Below are positions 23,817 to 32,310 of a stretch of 64,000 nt of DNA, piece after piece. How positions within the stretch are numbered: the stretch's first letter is position 1; every line of letters begins with the position of its first letter. The notes beneath the pieces are model-generated. The model did no database searches. It saw only the letters and a list, made by a program, of their open reading frames with translations, and was not told where the DNA came from. Source of the DNA: Rhizobium terrae. Lineage in GTDB: Bacteria > Pseudomonadota > Alphaproteobacteria > Rhizobiales > Rhizobiaceae. Position numbers and translations under genes: made by a program. The stretch is taken from contig NZ_QJKM01000022.1 of assembly GCF_003425685.1 (NCBI RefSeq), positions 1 to 64,000 on the forward strand, given 5' to 3'.

Positions 23817-25564
23817 CCGGGAAGCTCAGGGCCTTTTATCTCGCCTTCTGCCTGGGCATCGCGCTTCCGGTCTGGATGCTAGGTTACGGCCTTTGCCTTC
23901 AGCTCTTCTACAACGACGGCCGCATTCTTGAAGCAACGCTGACAGACAACCCGTTTGCCGCGGTCGAACAGCTCTGGTTTTATAAGACGAACCGCGCTTT
24001 GCAAAAGGTGGCTCTCGGCGCGACAGTGCCAGCATTGCTGGTTGCCGGCTTCGTCGCTCATATTGGCATTCGGACCAAGAGCAGTCCTTTGGGTGATGCT
24101 GCGTTTCAAGACAGGTCCTCGCTTCGGCGCGGCAAGTGGTTTCGAAAGCGGGGACATATCCTTGGGCGCAGCGGCAGTAGAATTCTGCGTGTCGACGACG
24201 ATCGGCACCATCTAGTTATCGGCCCGACCCGCTCCGGCAAGGGCGTCGGTTATGTTATTCCCAACGCTTTGTTGCACGAAGGGTCGATGATCGTCACCGA
24301 CCTGAAAGGCGAGATTTTCAAGGCCACCGCTGGTTATCGCCGCCGCAACGGCAGCCAGGTATTCCTGTTTGCACCAGGGTCCGAACGGACAAATTCCTAC
24401 AATCCACTTGATTTCGTGCGGATGGAGCGGGGCGATCGAACCACGGACATTCAAAATATCGCCGCCATCCTTATTCCTGAGAACATCGATTCCGAAAATT
24501 CCGTTTGGCAGGCAACAGCACAGCAAGTTCTAGCCGGCGTCCTCAGTTATATTCTCGAAAGCCCCCATTATCACGACCGCCGCAACCTTGGGGAGGTCAA
24601 TTCCTTTTTCAATACCGGTCTTAACCTGCAAGCGCTGATGAAGCTCGTCAAGGAGAAGGAGCCTTCTCTTTCGAAGTACACGACCGAGAGCTTCAATTCC
24701 TATATCGCGCTTTCCGAGCGCGCTGCCGCTTCGGCTCTACTTGACGTGCAAAAGGCCCTGCGTCCATTCAAAAACGAACGGATTGTTGCCGCGACCTGCT
24801 TCACCGATATGAACCTGCGCGCCCTGCAGCGCCGGCCGATGTCGATCTACCTGGCGCCTAATATTCGGGACATATCGTTGTTGCGTCCCTTGCTCACCCT
24901 CTTTGTCCAACAGGTCATGAATATCCTGCTGCAGGAGCAAGAGTATGATCAGAGCTCGTTGCCCGTCTATTTCCTCCTGGACGAGTTCCGCCAGTTGAAG
25001 CGGATGGATGAGATCATGATGAAAATGCCTTATGTCGCGGGGTACAAGATCAAGCTAGCTTTCATCATTCAGGACCTGAAGAGTCTCGACGAAATCTACG
25101 GCGAGACGGCACGTCACTCGCTGCTTGGCAATTGCGGCTATCAGCTGATCCTTGGAGCCAATGACCAAGCAACTGCCGAATATGCCTCTCGGGCGCTTGG
25201 CAAGCGCACCATCCGATATCAGTCTGAATCGCGGACCATCGAGTTGCTCGGTTTGCCCCGGCGGACCAAGACCGAACAGATCCGAGAGCGCGACCTGATG
25301 ATGCCGCAAGAAATTCGGCAAATGCCGGACGACAAGATGATCCTTCTTGTCGAGGGTCAAGCTCCGATTTTCGGGGAAAAGTTGCGATACTTTCAAACCC
25401 AGCCATTTAAATCGGCGGAAGCATTCGCGCGGCGAAACGTTCCCCATCCGCCACGGATCGAACCTTGTCTACAATTGTCTATTCCAGCGGCGATCGCTCG
25501 CTACGCGGCATTGCTGGATATGCCCTCATCGACGTCGGTTCAAGACAAGGAAGACCAGACCTAA
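23813..25564 (+). CDS. virD4: VirD4/TraG coupling protein
   Basis: The 583-residue protein has two N-terminal membrane helices (FYLAFCLGIALPVWMLGYGL and ATVPALLVAGFVAHIGI), Walker A in HHLVIGPTRSGKGVGYVIPN (about residue 136), the NPLDFVR motif, and Walker B in LPVYFLLDEFRQLKRMD (about residue 389). The TraG tail RDLMMPQEIRQMPDDKMILL follows. It brings the relaxosome or protein substrates to the channel. It is the last gene of the virB operon. No relaxase gene lies in the window, so the DNA-processing half of the transfer system must be elsewhere or lost. Confidence 0.94.
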   Translation: MTGKLRAFYLAFCLGIALPVWMLGYGLCLQLFYNDGRILEATLTDNPFAAVEQLWFYKTNRALQKVALGATVPALLVAGFVAHIGIRTKSSPLGDAAFQDRSSLRRGKWFRKRGHILGRSGSRILRVDDDRHHLVIGPTRSGKGVGYVIPNALLHEGSMIVTDLKGEIFKATAGYRRRNGSQVFLFAPGSERTNSYNPLDFVRMERGDRTTDIQNIAAILIPENIDSENSVWQATAQQVLAGVLSYILESPHYHDRRNLGEVNSFFNTGLNLQALMKLVKEKEPSLSKYTTESFNSYIALSERAAASALLDVQKALRPFKNERIVAATCFTDMNLRALQRRPMSIYLAPNIRDISLLRPLLTLFVQQVMNILLQEQEYDQSSLPVYFLLDEFRQLKRMDEIMMKMPYVAGYKIKLAFIIQDLKSLDEIYGETARHSLLGNCGYQLILGANDQATAEYASRALGKRTIRYQSESRTIELLGLPRRTKTEQIRERDLMMPQEIRQMPDDKMILLVEGQAPIFGEKLRYFQTQPFKSAEAFARRNVPHPPRIEPCLQLSIPAAIARYAALLDMPSSTSVQDKEDQT

Positions 25565-25992
25565 CCCGCTTTGCGCGGCGGATGATTAAGGACGCGGTGT
25601 CTGCACATGTATCATGACCCTATGCCGCAGATCGATCATTGGGGGCATGCCGATGGCTGCATTCCTCCCATGACCCACCGCGAGCATCCTTACATCTGTG
25701 CTCGCGTGTAGATGCACGCCGTCTTACGTGTCTGGCGACATCATCAGCATTTCGCCTGTTAAGGCATGTAGGCGAAGGCGACCTTTCAGCCCTCAGATGC
25801 GGGTTAACCGGTTCGTGTTCCTCAGCCTTCCAATACTTCAGCCTCGGGAACCATCTTGGCGTAACAACTCGCCTCAATCCCCTTTACCTGCGGGCTACGT
25901 CACCCGGCGCGGTTCACAGAGCAGACAGCTCGAGAGATTCTGCGCGAGCCTCCTAACAGCCGACGCCACCCACTCAATGCCGTCCTTGTCCC
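25565..25992. other. Gene-free stretch after virD4; possible structured RNA
   Basis: About 430 bases with no credible protein frame. On the minus strand the sequence is rich in GA/GGT tracts with GAACACGAACCGGTTAACCC and GGAATGCAGCC-like segments. To me it resembles the folded-RNA body of a bacterial group II intron, but I see no reverse transcriptase and no domain V, so this is at most a 5' remnant. It may equally be ordinary spacer. Confidence 0.25.
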
Positions 25993-26859
25993 TCACCGCT
26001 TAAACTCGACCTCAGACCTGATTTCGGGAACATCCAAAAAAGAAGGCAACGGAGCGACCCAGCGGCGGGCGGTGGCGGCCGCATCGATGCCGAAGCGGAA
26101 GGGGTCGCGCCCGAATGCTTCCCAGGTTACCTTGTCATCGAGCTCAAGCAGACCCCATGTTCCGGCGGGCTCCGGATGGCATGTGAAGGTCTCCGTCAGG
26201 GATTGGACGGTCACATGCGGGATCCCGTCAACCATCGTCACAGTGTTCCAATGCACATGACCGGAGAACCAGACGACGGGGATGGTCGCGGCACGCAGAA
26301 GCGCGCGAACGCGATCGGCATTCGGATAGCAGGAGAACTGCGGATTGCGCTCGAAATAATAGTTGCTTTCCTGAGCATGTCCGGAGACCGGTACGTGGCT
26401 CATGATAGCCAGCGGACGATCGGCGCTGCGCACCACGCCCGCCAGCCAGATGAAGTCGCCTTCGCTTAATTTGAAGCCATCCGTTCTCACCAGCGTGTCG
26501 GCCGACCAAAGGACGATGCGCCATCCGCCGAGATCGATCGTCCGGTGGCCGAGGGGTTGTCCGAAAATTTCCTCGTTCTCCGCAACCGAAAGCCAGTTGC
26601 GGTCGTGATTTCCGCAGATGTGGTAGACGGGCCGTACGATCGGCCTGAAGGCCTCGGCGATCTCACGCTCAAGCCTCAGATCGGTTTCGCGGTCCACGTC
26701 GGAGATCCGGTCGCCGAGATCAATGACCGCATCGGGGTTTGCTTCGGCGACGAAACGCCGGAATTCCTCCATCAGCGCAAGCGCGGTGCTACCCTTCTTA
26801 GTGAACTTGTCCGTTCCATGATGGATGTCGGCGATAAGTGCGACGCGTACGGGGGCCAT
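25993..26859 (-). CDS. Cytoplasmic metallophosphoesterase (phosphodiesterase type)
   Basis: The 288-residue protein shows all calcineurin-like metallophosphoesterase motifs in order: D-x-H in LIADIHHG, GD in AVIDLGDRISD, GNHD in HICGNHDRNW, His in IMSHVPVSGH, and GHVH in WFSGHVHWNT. It resembles cyclic-nucleotide or glycerophosphodiester phosphodiesterases. There is no signal peptide, so it acts on imported substrate. It is the last gene of the Ugp-like operon, separated from the binding-protein gene by a stem-loop, and probably cleaves the phosphodiester that the importer brings in. The exact substrate is an inference. Confidence 0.85.
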   Translation of the reverse strand: MAPVRVALIADIHHGTDKFTKKGSTALALMEEFRRFVAEANPDAVIDLGDRISDVDRETDLRLEREIAEAFRPIVRPVYHICGNHDRNWLSVAENEEIFGQPLGHRTIDLGGWRIVLWSADTLVRTDGFKLSEGDFIWLAGVVRSADRPLAIMSHVPVSGHAQESNYYFERNPQFSCYPNADRVRALLRAATIPVVWFSGHVHWNTVTMVDGIPHVTVQSLTETFTCHPEPAGTWGLLELDDKVTWEAFGRDPFRFGIDAAATARRWVAPLPSFLDVPEIRSEVEFKR

Positions 26860-26933
26860 GTTCGTTTTCCTTCGTGATCGAACCGAGGCGAACGATCACC
26901 TCGAAATTGGCTGTGCCTTTGACCGGGCGTGAA

Positions 26934-26960
26934 GGACGCCGCGTGGGAACGGCGGCGTCC
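26934..26960 (-). terminator. Stem-loop between the binding-protein and phosphodiesterase genes
   Basis: GGACGCCGC-(9 bases)-GCGGCGTCC is a perfect nine-base stem without a following T run. It lies 43 bases past the binding-protein stop and before the phosphodiesterase start. It probably stabilises the upstream mRNA end or attenuates downstream expression, as is common after binding-protein genes. Confidence 0.55.
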
Positions 26961-27003
26961 GCGATGGGGACCGGCCCGAGGGGGTGGCGGTCCCGGCGCT
27001 GGC

Positions 27004-28302
27004 TTAGGCGTGGGGAAGCAGGCCCTGGACCGCCTGGCCCAGATCGGCTAGCGCCTGATCGCCGGACTTCTTGCCGGTGAGGACCGGATAAAGGCCGTCG
27101 ACGATGGTCTGTGTTATCTTCAGGCCGTTCTGTCCCGGAAACTCGAACCAGCCGGTGATCTTGTCGGTGCGCGAAGCGCCGAGCTTCTGCAGAGGATCAT
27201 CCCGGTAAAGCTTGGCGAGCATGTCCTCGCGCTCGGCCGGAACCGTTGTCGAGGGAATGTATCCGAGGTGCTTCACCATCGAACTCGCGCCGATCGGGCC
27301 GGTGGCGAACTTGATGAACTCCCAGGCAGCCGCCTGCTTTGCCTCGCCCTTGGAGAACATCATCGCAACGCAGCCGCCCGCCGGCACGGTGCCGTTGTCT
27401 GCAGAGATCGGATGGGACGCGCCGACCAGCGGGAAACGGTTGCCGATCTCGCGATGGAAGCGGCCGAGTTCGGCGCTCGACGTGTTCATGAAACCGAGGC
27501 GGCCGGAGAACATTTCCTGATACATCACCTGGTCGCTGAGGTCCTTCATCCTGGCCTCGTCCACGAAGCGCTGCAGGAGCTGCAGCGCCTTCTGGCCCGG
27601 TTCCTCGGTAAAGCGGACCTTCGTGCCGGTCTTGTCGACGAACTCTCCGCCATGCGAACGGATAAGCGCCTGAAAAGCCCAGTCGCCCGCCATGCTCCAG
27701 CGATAGAACATTCCCTTCGTATTGGTGGAGGCGTTGTCGATCGCCTTCGCCAGTTCGATCAAACCGTTCCAATCCGCGGGCAGAGCTTGCGGATCGCCGC
27801 CAGCCTTCTTCACGAGGTCGGCGTTGAAATAGAAGACGGGCTGGGACATGCCGAAGGCGATCCCTACCTGCTTGCCTTCGAGCTGCCCGACCGAGAGAAG
27901 CGCCGGTTTATAGCCGAGCTCGGCGACTTTCGGATCAGACTTCAGGAACGGCGTGAGATCGACCGGCAGGTTTCGGTCCAGCAGCGCGCGCTGCCGGTTC
28001 AATCCATGCAGTCCGACATCTGGAAGAGTGCCGGTAATGCTGTCGCGAAGGCTGCGCTGGAGCAGTTCCGGGTAGCCGGGCTCGGGGGCGCGATACTTGA
28101 CGCGGATGTTCGGATTGGCAGCTGAGAAAGCGGTTGCGATCTCCTTCATGGCCGGGTCAAAGACAACGGGTGACTGGTACTGAACCTCGATCTCGGTCAC
28201 GCTGGACTGCGCGCGCAGGTAGGAAGGCAGGGCAACGGCGCTGCCGGCGGCAGCAGCTCCGGCAAGGATCTGACGGCGGGTGACGGGGATGCTGGTCTTC
28301 AT
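27004..28302 (-). CDS. ABC importer substrate-binding protein (UgpB-like, family 1)
   Basis: The 432-residue protein starts with a Tat-type leader (SIPVTRRQILAGAAAAGSAV, then ALPSYLRAQS) and is exported folded to the periplasm. The mature part has the family 1 solute-binding plan: TEIEVQYQSPVVFDPAMKEI, then GTLPDVGLHGLNRQRALLDR, and the late AAAWEFIKFATGPIGASSMV typical of sugar and glycerol-3-phosphate binders. UgpB is the closest type I can name by context, given the phosphodiesterase and HAD phosphatase beside it. It follows the two permease genes by 25 bases. Confidence 0.85.
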   Translation of the reverse strand: MKTSIPVTRRQILAGAAAAGSAVALPSYLRAQSSVTEIEVQYQSPVVFDPAMKEIATAFSAANPNIRVKYRAPEPGYPELLQRSLRDSITGTLPDVGLHGLNRQRALLDRNLPVDLTPFLKSDPKVAELGYKPALLSVGQLEGKQVGIAFGMSQPVFYFNADLVKKAGGDPQALPADWNGLIELAKAIDNASTNTKGMFYRWSMAGDWAFQALIRSHGGEFVDKTGTKVRFTEEPGQKALQLLQRFVDEARMKDLSDQVMYQEMFSGRLGFMNTSSAELGRFHREIGNRFPLVGASHPISADNGTVPAGGCVAMMFSKGEAKQAAAWEFIKFATGPIGASSMVKHLGYIPSTTVPAEREDMLAKLYRDDPLQKLGASRTDKITGWFEFPGQNGLKITQTIVDGLYPVLTGKKSGDQALADLGQAVQGLLPHA

Positions 28303-28327
28303 GTCGAAACTCCTCGGAGAATGATGA

Positions 28328-29155
28328 TTATTTCATGGAACTCATGGTGAGGCCGTCGATGAACCATCGCTGGGCGATCAGGAAGGCAATGACGAGCGGG
28401 GCGTTGACCACGGTCGCCGCCGCCATGAGACGACCGAAATTGGTGCCGGCTTCAGCGGTAACGAAGAACATGACGCCAAGCGCCGGCGTCGCGAGCTCGG
28501 GCGTTTGAATGGCGATGAGCGGCCAGAAAAAGTCATTCCAGTGGCCGACAACCGAAAGAATGCCAAAGGCGATCAGGCCGGGAATGGCTGTTGGCAGCAT
28601 GATGCGCCAGACGATCGCAACCTCCGAAAGCCCGTCCATTCTGGCGGCGCTGATGAGGTCGTCAGGAACCGTGCGGAAGAATTGCCGCATCAGGAATATG
28701 CCGAAGACCGAAATGGCAGAAGGAAGGATCAGGGCGGCATAGCTGTCCAGCAGCCCGAACTTCCACAGCATGATATAGACCGGCACGGCGGGAACCTGTG
28801 GCGGGATCAGCAGGCCGAGCAGGACGAAAGCCATGGTGAGGTTGCGGCCGGGCCAGCGCAACTTGGCGAGCGCATAAGCGCAGGGAAGTGCAAACAGCGC
28901 CTGGGCTAGGAATATCCCGACGCAGACGAGGACGCCATTCAGGAGATAACGCCAGAGCGGCTGCATCGCGAAAGCCGCGACATAGTTCTCGATCCCGTCG
29001 GGGCTGGTCGGCAGGAGGGAAAACTGCGGGTGATAGATCTCCCCCTCGGTCTTCAGGCTGATCGAAACCATCAGTACGAAGGGAAGCACCATCAGGACGG
29101 CGCCCGTTGCAAGTATGAGGTGCCTGAACAGGGCGGCTGCGATGCTGGTTCTCAT
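28328..29155 (-). CDS. ABC importer permease (UgpE/MalG type)
   Basis: The 275-residue protein has six predicted membrane helices and the MalG-family EAA loop in SAARMDGLSEVAIVWRIMLP, followed by TAIPGLIAFGILSVVGHWND. The opening LILATGAVLMVLPFVLMVSI, then SLKTEGEIYHP, is the standard N-terminus of these permeases. It pairs with the upstream permease gene (gap of three bases) to form the transmembrane channel of the importer. Length and topology are complete. Confidence 0.9.
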   Translation of the reverse strand: MRTSIAAALFRHLILATGAVLMVLPFVLMVSISLKTEGEIYHPQFSLLPTSPDGIENYVAAFAMQPLWRYLLNGVLVCVGIFLAQALFALPCAYALAKLRWPGRNLTMAFVLLGLLIPPQVPAVPVYIMLWKFGLLDSYAALILPSAISVFGIFLMRQFFRTVPDDLISAARMDGLSEVAIVWRIMLPTAIPGLIAFGILSVVGHWNDFFWPLIAIQTPELATPALGVMFFVTAEAGTNFGRLMAAATVVNAPLVIAFLIAQRWFIDGLTMSSMK

Positions 29156-29158
29156 GGG

Positions 29159-30103
29159 TCATCCGTAATGGGTTTTGCGATCGACCAGCACGACCTGGAG
29201 CAGAGTGAGGACGAGCACGAAGAGCAGGAAGACGCAGGTCAGGGCCGACGCATAAGCCGAGCGCAGGAAAGAGAAGCCTTCCTGGTACATCTGGAAAAGG
29301 AGGACGTTCGTCGCATTGCCGGGTCCGCCCTGGGTCAGCGCGATGACTGTGTCGAAGACCTGGAACGACTTGATCGCCGTGACGGTCAACACGAAAAGCG
29401 TCGCCGGGCCCAGCATCGGCCATGTCACCCTGCGAAAGCGCTCCCAGGCACCATCGGCACCGTCCAGGGCGGCGGCGTCGTAGAGGTCCTTCGGAATTCC
29501 CTTGAGGCCGGCCAGGAACAGCACCATGTTGAGGCCGACCGATTGCCAGATGCCAATGACGCCCAAAGCGAGCAGCGCCGTGTCCGGGTCCCGGAGCCAG
29601 TCCCGCGTCGGAAGCCCGAAGGCCGACAGCGTCTGGTTGATGATCCCGACGGTTGGATGGAAATAGGCGAACTGGAACACGAATGCCATCGGCAGAAGCG
29701 TTGCCGTGACCGGCAGGAAAAACACGGTGCGGTAGAAGCCGCGCCCGGACGTGCCGCTCTCGATCAGCAACGCTGCTCCGAGACCAAGAAGAACGGAGAG
29801 CGGCATCGTGAAGGCGACATAGACGAGCGTGTTGAGGAAGGAGGTCCGGAACAGCTGGTCCGCAACCATCTCGCGAAAGTTGCCGAGTCCGATCCAGGAC
29901 ATGGTGGGCTGACCGAAGGACCAGTCCGTGAAGGACAGGAGGACGACGGCAGCGGCGGGACCGAGCAGGAGAAGCCACATCAAAGCGACAGCCGGACCGG
30001 CGAGCGACCAGGCCGTCGCGGTCTCCGCCACCCATCGGCCAATCAGCCGCCGGCTCGCCGACGAAGCCGACGACCGGTGCCGTGCCGTTGCGAGCTCAGC
30101 CAT
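29159..30103 (-). CDS. ABC importer permease (UgpA/MalF type)
   Basis: The 314-residue protein has six membrane helices, the first being AWSLAGPAVALMWLLLLGPA. The EAA loop reads LYDAAALDGADGAWERFRRV, then TWPMLGPATLFVLTVTAIKS and FQVFDTVIALTQGGPGNATN, a hallmark of MalF/UgpA-type subunits. The start overlaps the last eight bases of the ATPase gene, showing tight coupling. It is the partner of the permease encoded at 28328-29155. Confidence 0.9.
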   Translation of the reverse strand: MAELATARHRSSASSASRRLIGRWVAETATAWSLAGPAVALMWLLLLGPAAAVVLLSFTDWSFGQPTMSWIGLGNFREMVADQLFRTSFLNTLVYVAFTMPLSVLLGLGAALLIESGTSGRGFYRTVFFLPVTATLLPMAFVFQFAYFHPTVGIINQTLSAFGLPTRDWLRDPDTALLALGVIGIWQSVGLNMVLFLAGLKGIPKDLYDAAALDGADGAWERFRRVTWPMLGPATLFVLTVTAIKSFQVFDTVIALTQGGPGNATNVLLFQMYQEGFSFLRSAYASALTCVFLLFVLVLTLLQVVLVDRKTHYG

Positions 30104-31268
30104 GAAGGTTCCTCACCTGCGACGGGACGGAACGCGTCAGCGTCGCCGCTCTCTTCCCGTTTTCGGTGAAGACGAGAATGCGCGCGGGATCAACGGCAAG
30201 ATGGATCGGGCTGCCCAGCCGATAGCGTGTGGCGACGGTTGGCTCGACGCGGGCGACAACGGAAGCGGCGGAGCCGGCAAAGGAGACATGGAGCAGCGTT
30301 TCCGACCCCAGCAGCTCGATGTGCCTCACGGTGCCCGTGAGAAGCGAGCCTTCGCCGGGCTGCTGTGCCACCTCCCAGACTTCCGGACGGACGGCTACGG
30401 AAACGGGCGCATGCCGTCCGGCATCGACGACAACAGGCCAGATCTTGTCGAACACTTCGATCGCGCCGTCGTGCCGGACGGTGCCGGGAAGAACGTTGAT
30501 CTCGGGCGTACCAATGAAGCGCGCGACTTCGAGGGTCTTCGGTTCGTCATAGATGCGTTGGGGCGGATCGACCTGCAGCAGACGCCCGTGCATCATCACC
30601 GCGACGCGGTCCGACATGGTCATCGCTTCGATCTGATCGTGCGTGACGTAGATGAACGTTGCCTGCAGCCGGCGATGCATCTCGGAGATTTCAGCGCGAG
30701 CTTTAACGCGCATCTTCGCGTCGAGGTTAGAAAGCGGCTCGTCCATCAGAAAGGCCTGCGGCTGGCGCACCATCGCTCGCGCCAGAGCAACCCGCTGTCG
30801 CTGTCCGCCGGACAGCTGGCCGGGGCGCCGGGACAGAAGATGCGCGATGCCGAGGCTCTCGGCGACCTGTCGTGCCTCAACGGCGATTTCCCGCCGGATC
30901 GCTCCCGCGCCCGGCAATAGCCCACCGAGGAGGGGTAATCGCTGGAGAGTGCCCATCCGCCGCATCGTCAGAGGGAGCGAAATGTTCTCTTCGACCGTCA
31001 TGTATGGATAAAGCGCATAGGACTGGAAGACCATCGACAGGTCGCGCGCCTTGGGTGCCTTCATATCGACGCTGGAACCGGCGATGGCGATCGTGCCGGA
31101 ATCCTGATGTTCAAGCCCCGCGATAATCCGCAGCAGCGTGCTCTTGCCGCAGCCGGAGGGACCAACGAGCGTCAGGAACTCTCCATTCGCGACGTCGAGC
31201 GACACACCCTCGAGTATGATCGTGCCCGCGAATGACTTACTGATATTCGCAATCGAAATCTCCGCCAT
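30096..31268 (-). CDS. ABC importer ATPase (UgpC/MalK type)
   Basis: The 390-residue protein has the full nucleotide-binding domain: Walker A in LVGPSGCGKSTLLRIIAGLE, the Q loop VFQSYALYPYMTVEENISLP, signature LSGGQRQRVALARAMVRQPQ, Walker B AFLMDEPLSNLDAKMR, and the H loop ATFIYVTHDQIEAMTMSDRV. A C-terminal TOBE domain (about 240-370) completes the MalK/UgpC plan. An insertion of about 20 residues (LQRLPLLGGLLPGAGAIRRE) between the Q loop and the signature is unusual. It is the first gene of the leftward importer operon, divergent from the HAD phosphatase gene. Confidence 0.92.
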   Translation of the reverse strand: MAEISIANISKSFAGTIILEGVSLDVANGEFLTLVGPSGCGKSTLLRIIAGLEHQDSGTIAIAGSSVDMKAPKARDLSMVFQSYALYPYMTVEENISLPLTMRRMGTLQRLPLLGGLLPGAGAIRREIAVEARQVAESLGIAHLLSRRPGQLSGGQRQRVALARAMVRQPQAFLMDEPLSNLDAKMRVKARAEISEMHRRLQATFIYVTHDQIEAMTMSDRVAVMMHGRLLQVDPPQRIYDEPKTLEVARFIGTPEINVLPGTVRHDGAIEVFDKIWPVVVDAGRHAPVSVAVRPEVWEVAQQPGEGSLLTGTVRHIELLGSETLLHVSFAGSAASVVARVEPTVATRYRLGSPIHLAVDPARILVFTENGKRAATLTRSVPSQVRNLHG

Positions 31269-31322
31269 CGCCGGCTCCTTTGAAGACCGGGGGTTTATAC
31301 ACCCCTTGTGTGACAGACGAAT

Positions 31323-31343
31323 GAAATAAGCTCATTATATTTC
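31323..31343. promoter_or_regulatory. Candidate RpiR operator in the divergent promoter
   Basis: GAAATA-(9 bases)-TATTTC is an inverted repeat between the importer operon and the divergent HAD/RpiR operon, with another TTTC-TGAT-GAAA element just to the right. RpiR-type regulators commonly use GAAA/TTTC half-sites. The link to the RpiR protein at 32307-33188 is by position only. Confidence 0.35.
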
Positions 31344-31500
31344 TCTTTTGTTTCTGATGAAATCTCATATGATGGCGAGACAAATGCTTCGATCGTGCGG
31401 TCTGGTCTCTATCGAGGATGAAGATGGCCTCTTCCGCTGAAGGTATTGCTGCGAGTCGCTCATTTCGACGAATGCTCGACTGAAGATTTGTCAGGATTGA

Positions 31501-32310
31501 ATGCGGGCAAGAACTGAAATGTTGAATGAATTAGAGGCAGCCGACGGCTACTTGTTCGATCTGGACGGCACGCTGCTCAGCGGTGGGGCGCTCTTGCCGG
31601 ACGCCCGTGCGATGCTTGCCGAAGCGCGGCATAATTTTGCGATCGTCAGCAACAATGCCGAACATCTCCCATCACAGATCGCCGCGATGCTGGCCGATCT
31701 CAGCCTCGACGTTCCCGCCGAGCGGATTGTCACGGCAGGGGCTGAAACCCTGAAGCTGGTGAGCGAGGAACTGCCGGGCGCGGCCATTCTTCTCCTTTGC
31801 AGCGGCGCCCTAAGTGATTTTGCCGTTCAGAGAAAGTTGGTTCCGTCCGACGAGCGCGTTGACGCCGTCGTCGTTGGGCGCGACAGAAATTTCTCCTATG
31901 AAAAACTGCGGCTTGCCGCCAATGCGGTGCTGAACGGAGCCCAGCTGTTCGTCGCCAACCCGGATCTGACGCATCCGAGCCCCGGCGGCTTGATCGTGCC
32001 GGAAACCGGATCGCTCGCCGCCGCCATACTCGCTTGCACCGGCAACGTCCCCTACCGGGTCGTTGGAAAGCCGGAGGCGCATCTGTTCCGCCGCGGCCTG
32101 AGCGTTGTGGGAACGGAGGCCCGGCGGACAATCATGGTTGGAGACAATCACGAGACCGACGGAGCCGGCGCTGCCAGAATGGGGATCCGCTACGTTCACA
32201 TCGGTGAACACAAGCCCTCGGTAACTCCCTCGCCAACGACAGGCAATCCATCCTTGTCGCCACAGGCGGAATGCGCCGGGAATACAATGGTACGGAAAGG
32301 CAGGCCATGA
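31501..32310 (+). CDS. HAD-superfamily phosphatase (HAD-IIA, NagD/AraL-like)
   Basis: The 269-residue protein has HAD motif I in YLFDLDGTLLSGG, motif II in FAIVSNNAEHLPSQ, motif III Lys in YRVVGKPEAHLF, and motif IV in TIMVGDNHETDGAGAARMGI. The cap between motifs II and III places it in subclass IIA with NagD, AraL and phosphoglycolate or glycerol phosphatases. Start 31501 has an AGGA box; ATG 31519 is possible. The operon context suggests it dephosphorylates the product made by the divergent operon's phosphodiesterase. Its stop overlaps the RpiR start (ATGA). The last 40 residues are low-complexity and unlike the family. Confidence 0.82.
   Translation: MRARTEMLNELEAADGYLFDLDGTLLSGGALLPDARAMLAEARHNFAIVSNNAEHLPSQIAAMLADLSLDVPAERIVTAGAETLKLVSEELPGAAILLLCSGALSDFAVQRKLVPSDERVDAVVVGRDRNFSYEKLRLAANAVLNGAQLFVANPDLTHPSPGGLIVPETGSLAAAILACTGNVPYRVVGKPEAHLFRRGLSVVGTEARRTIMVGDNHETDGAGAARMGIRYVHIGEHKPSVTPSPTTGNPSLSPQAECAGNTMVRKGRP

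Noticed and set aside
25639..25956. Plus-strand frame of 105 codons after virD4
   Set aside because: The Ser/Arg/Cys-rich composition and lack of a ribosome site suggest non-coding sequence; the minus-strand frame at 25620-25877 is equally unconvincing.
29030..30169. Long plus-strand open frame (379 codons) opposite the importer permease genes
   Set aside because: It is the antisense of strongly supported permease and ATPase genes in GC-rich DNA; its composition (Glu, Gln, Arg and His rich) is typical of a shadow frame and it has no family features.
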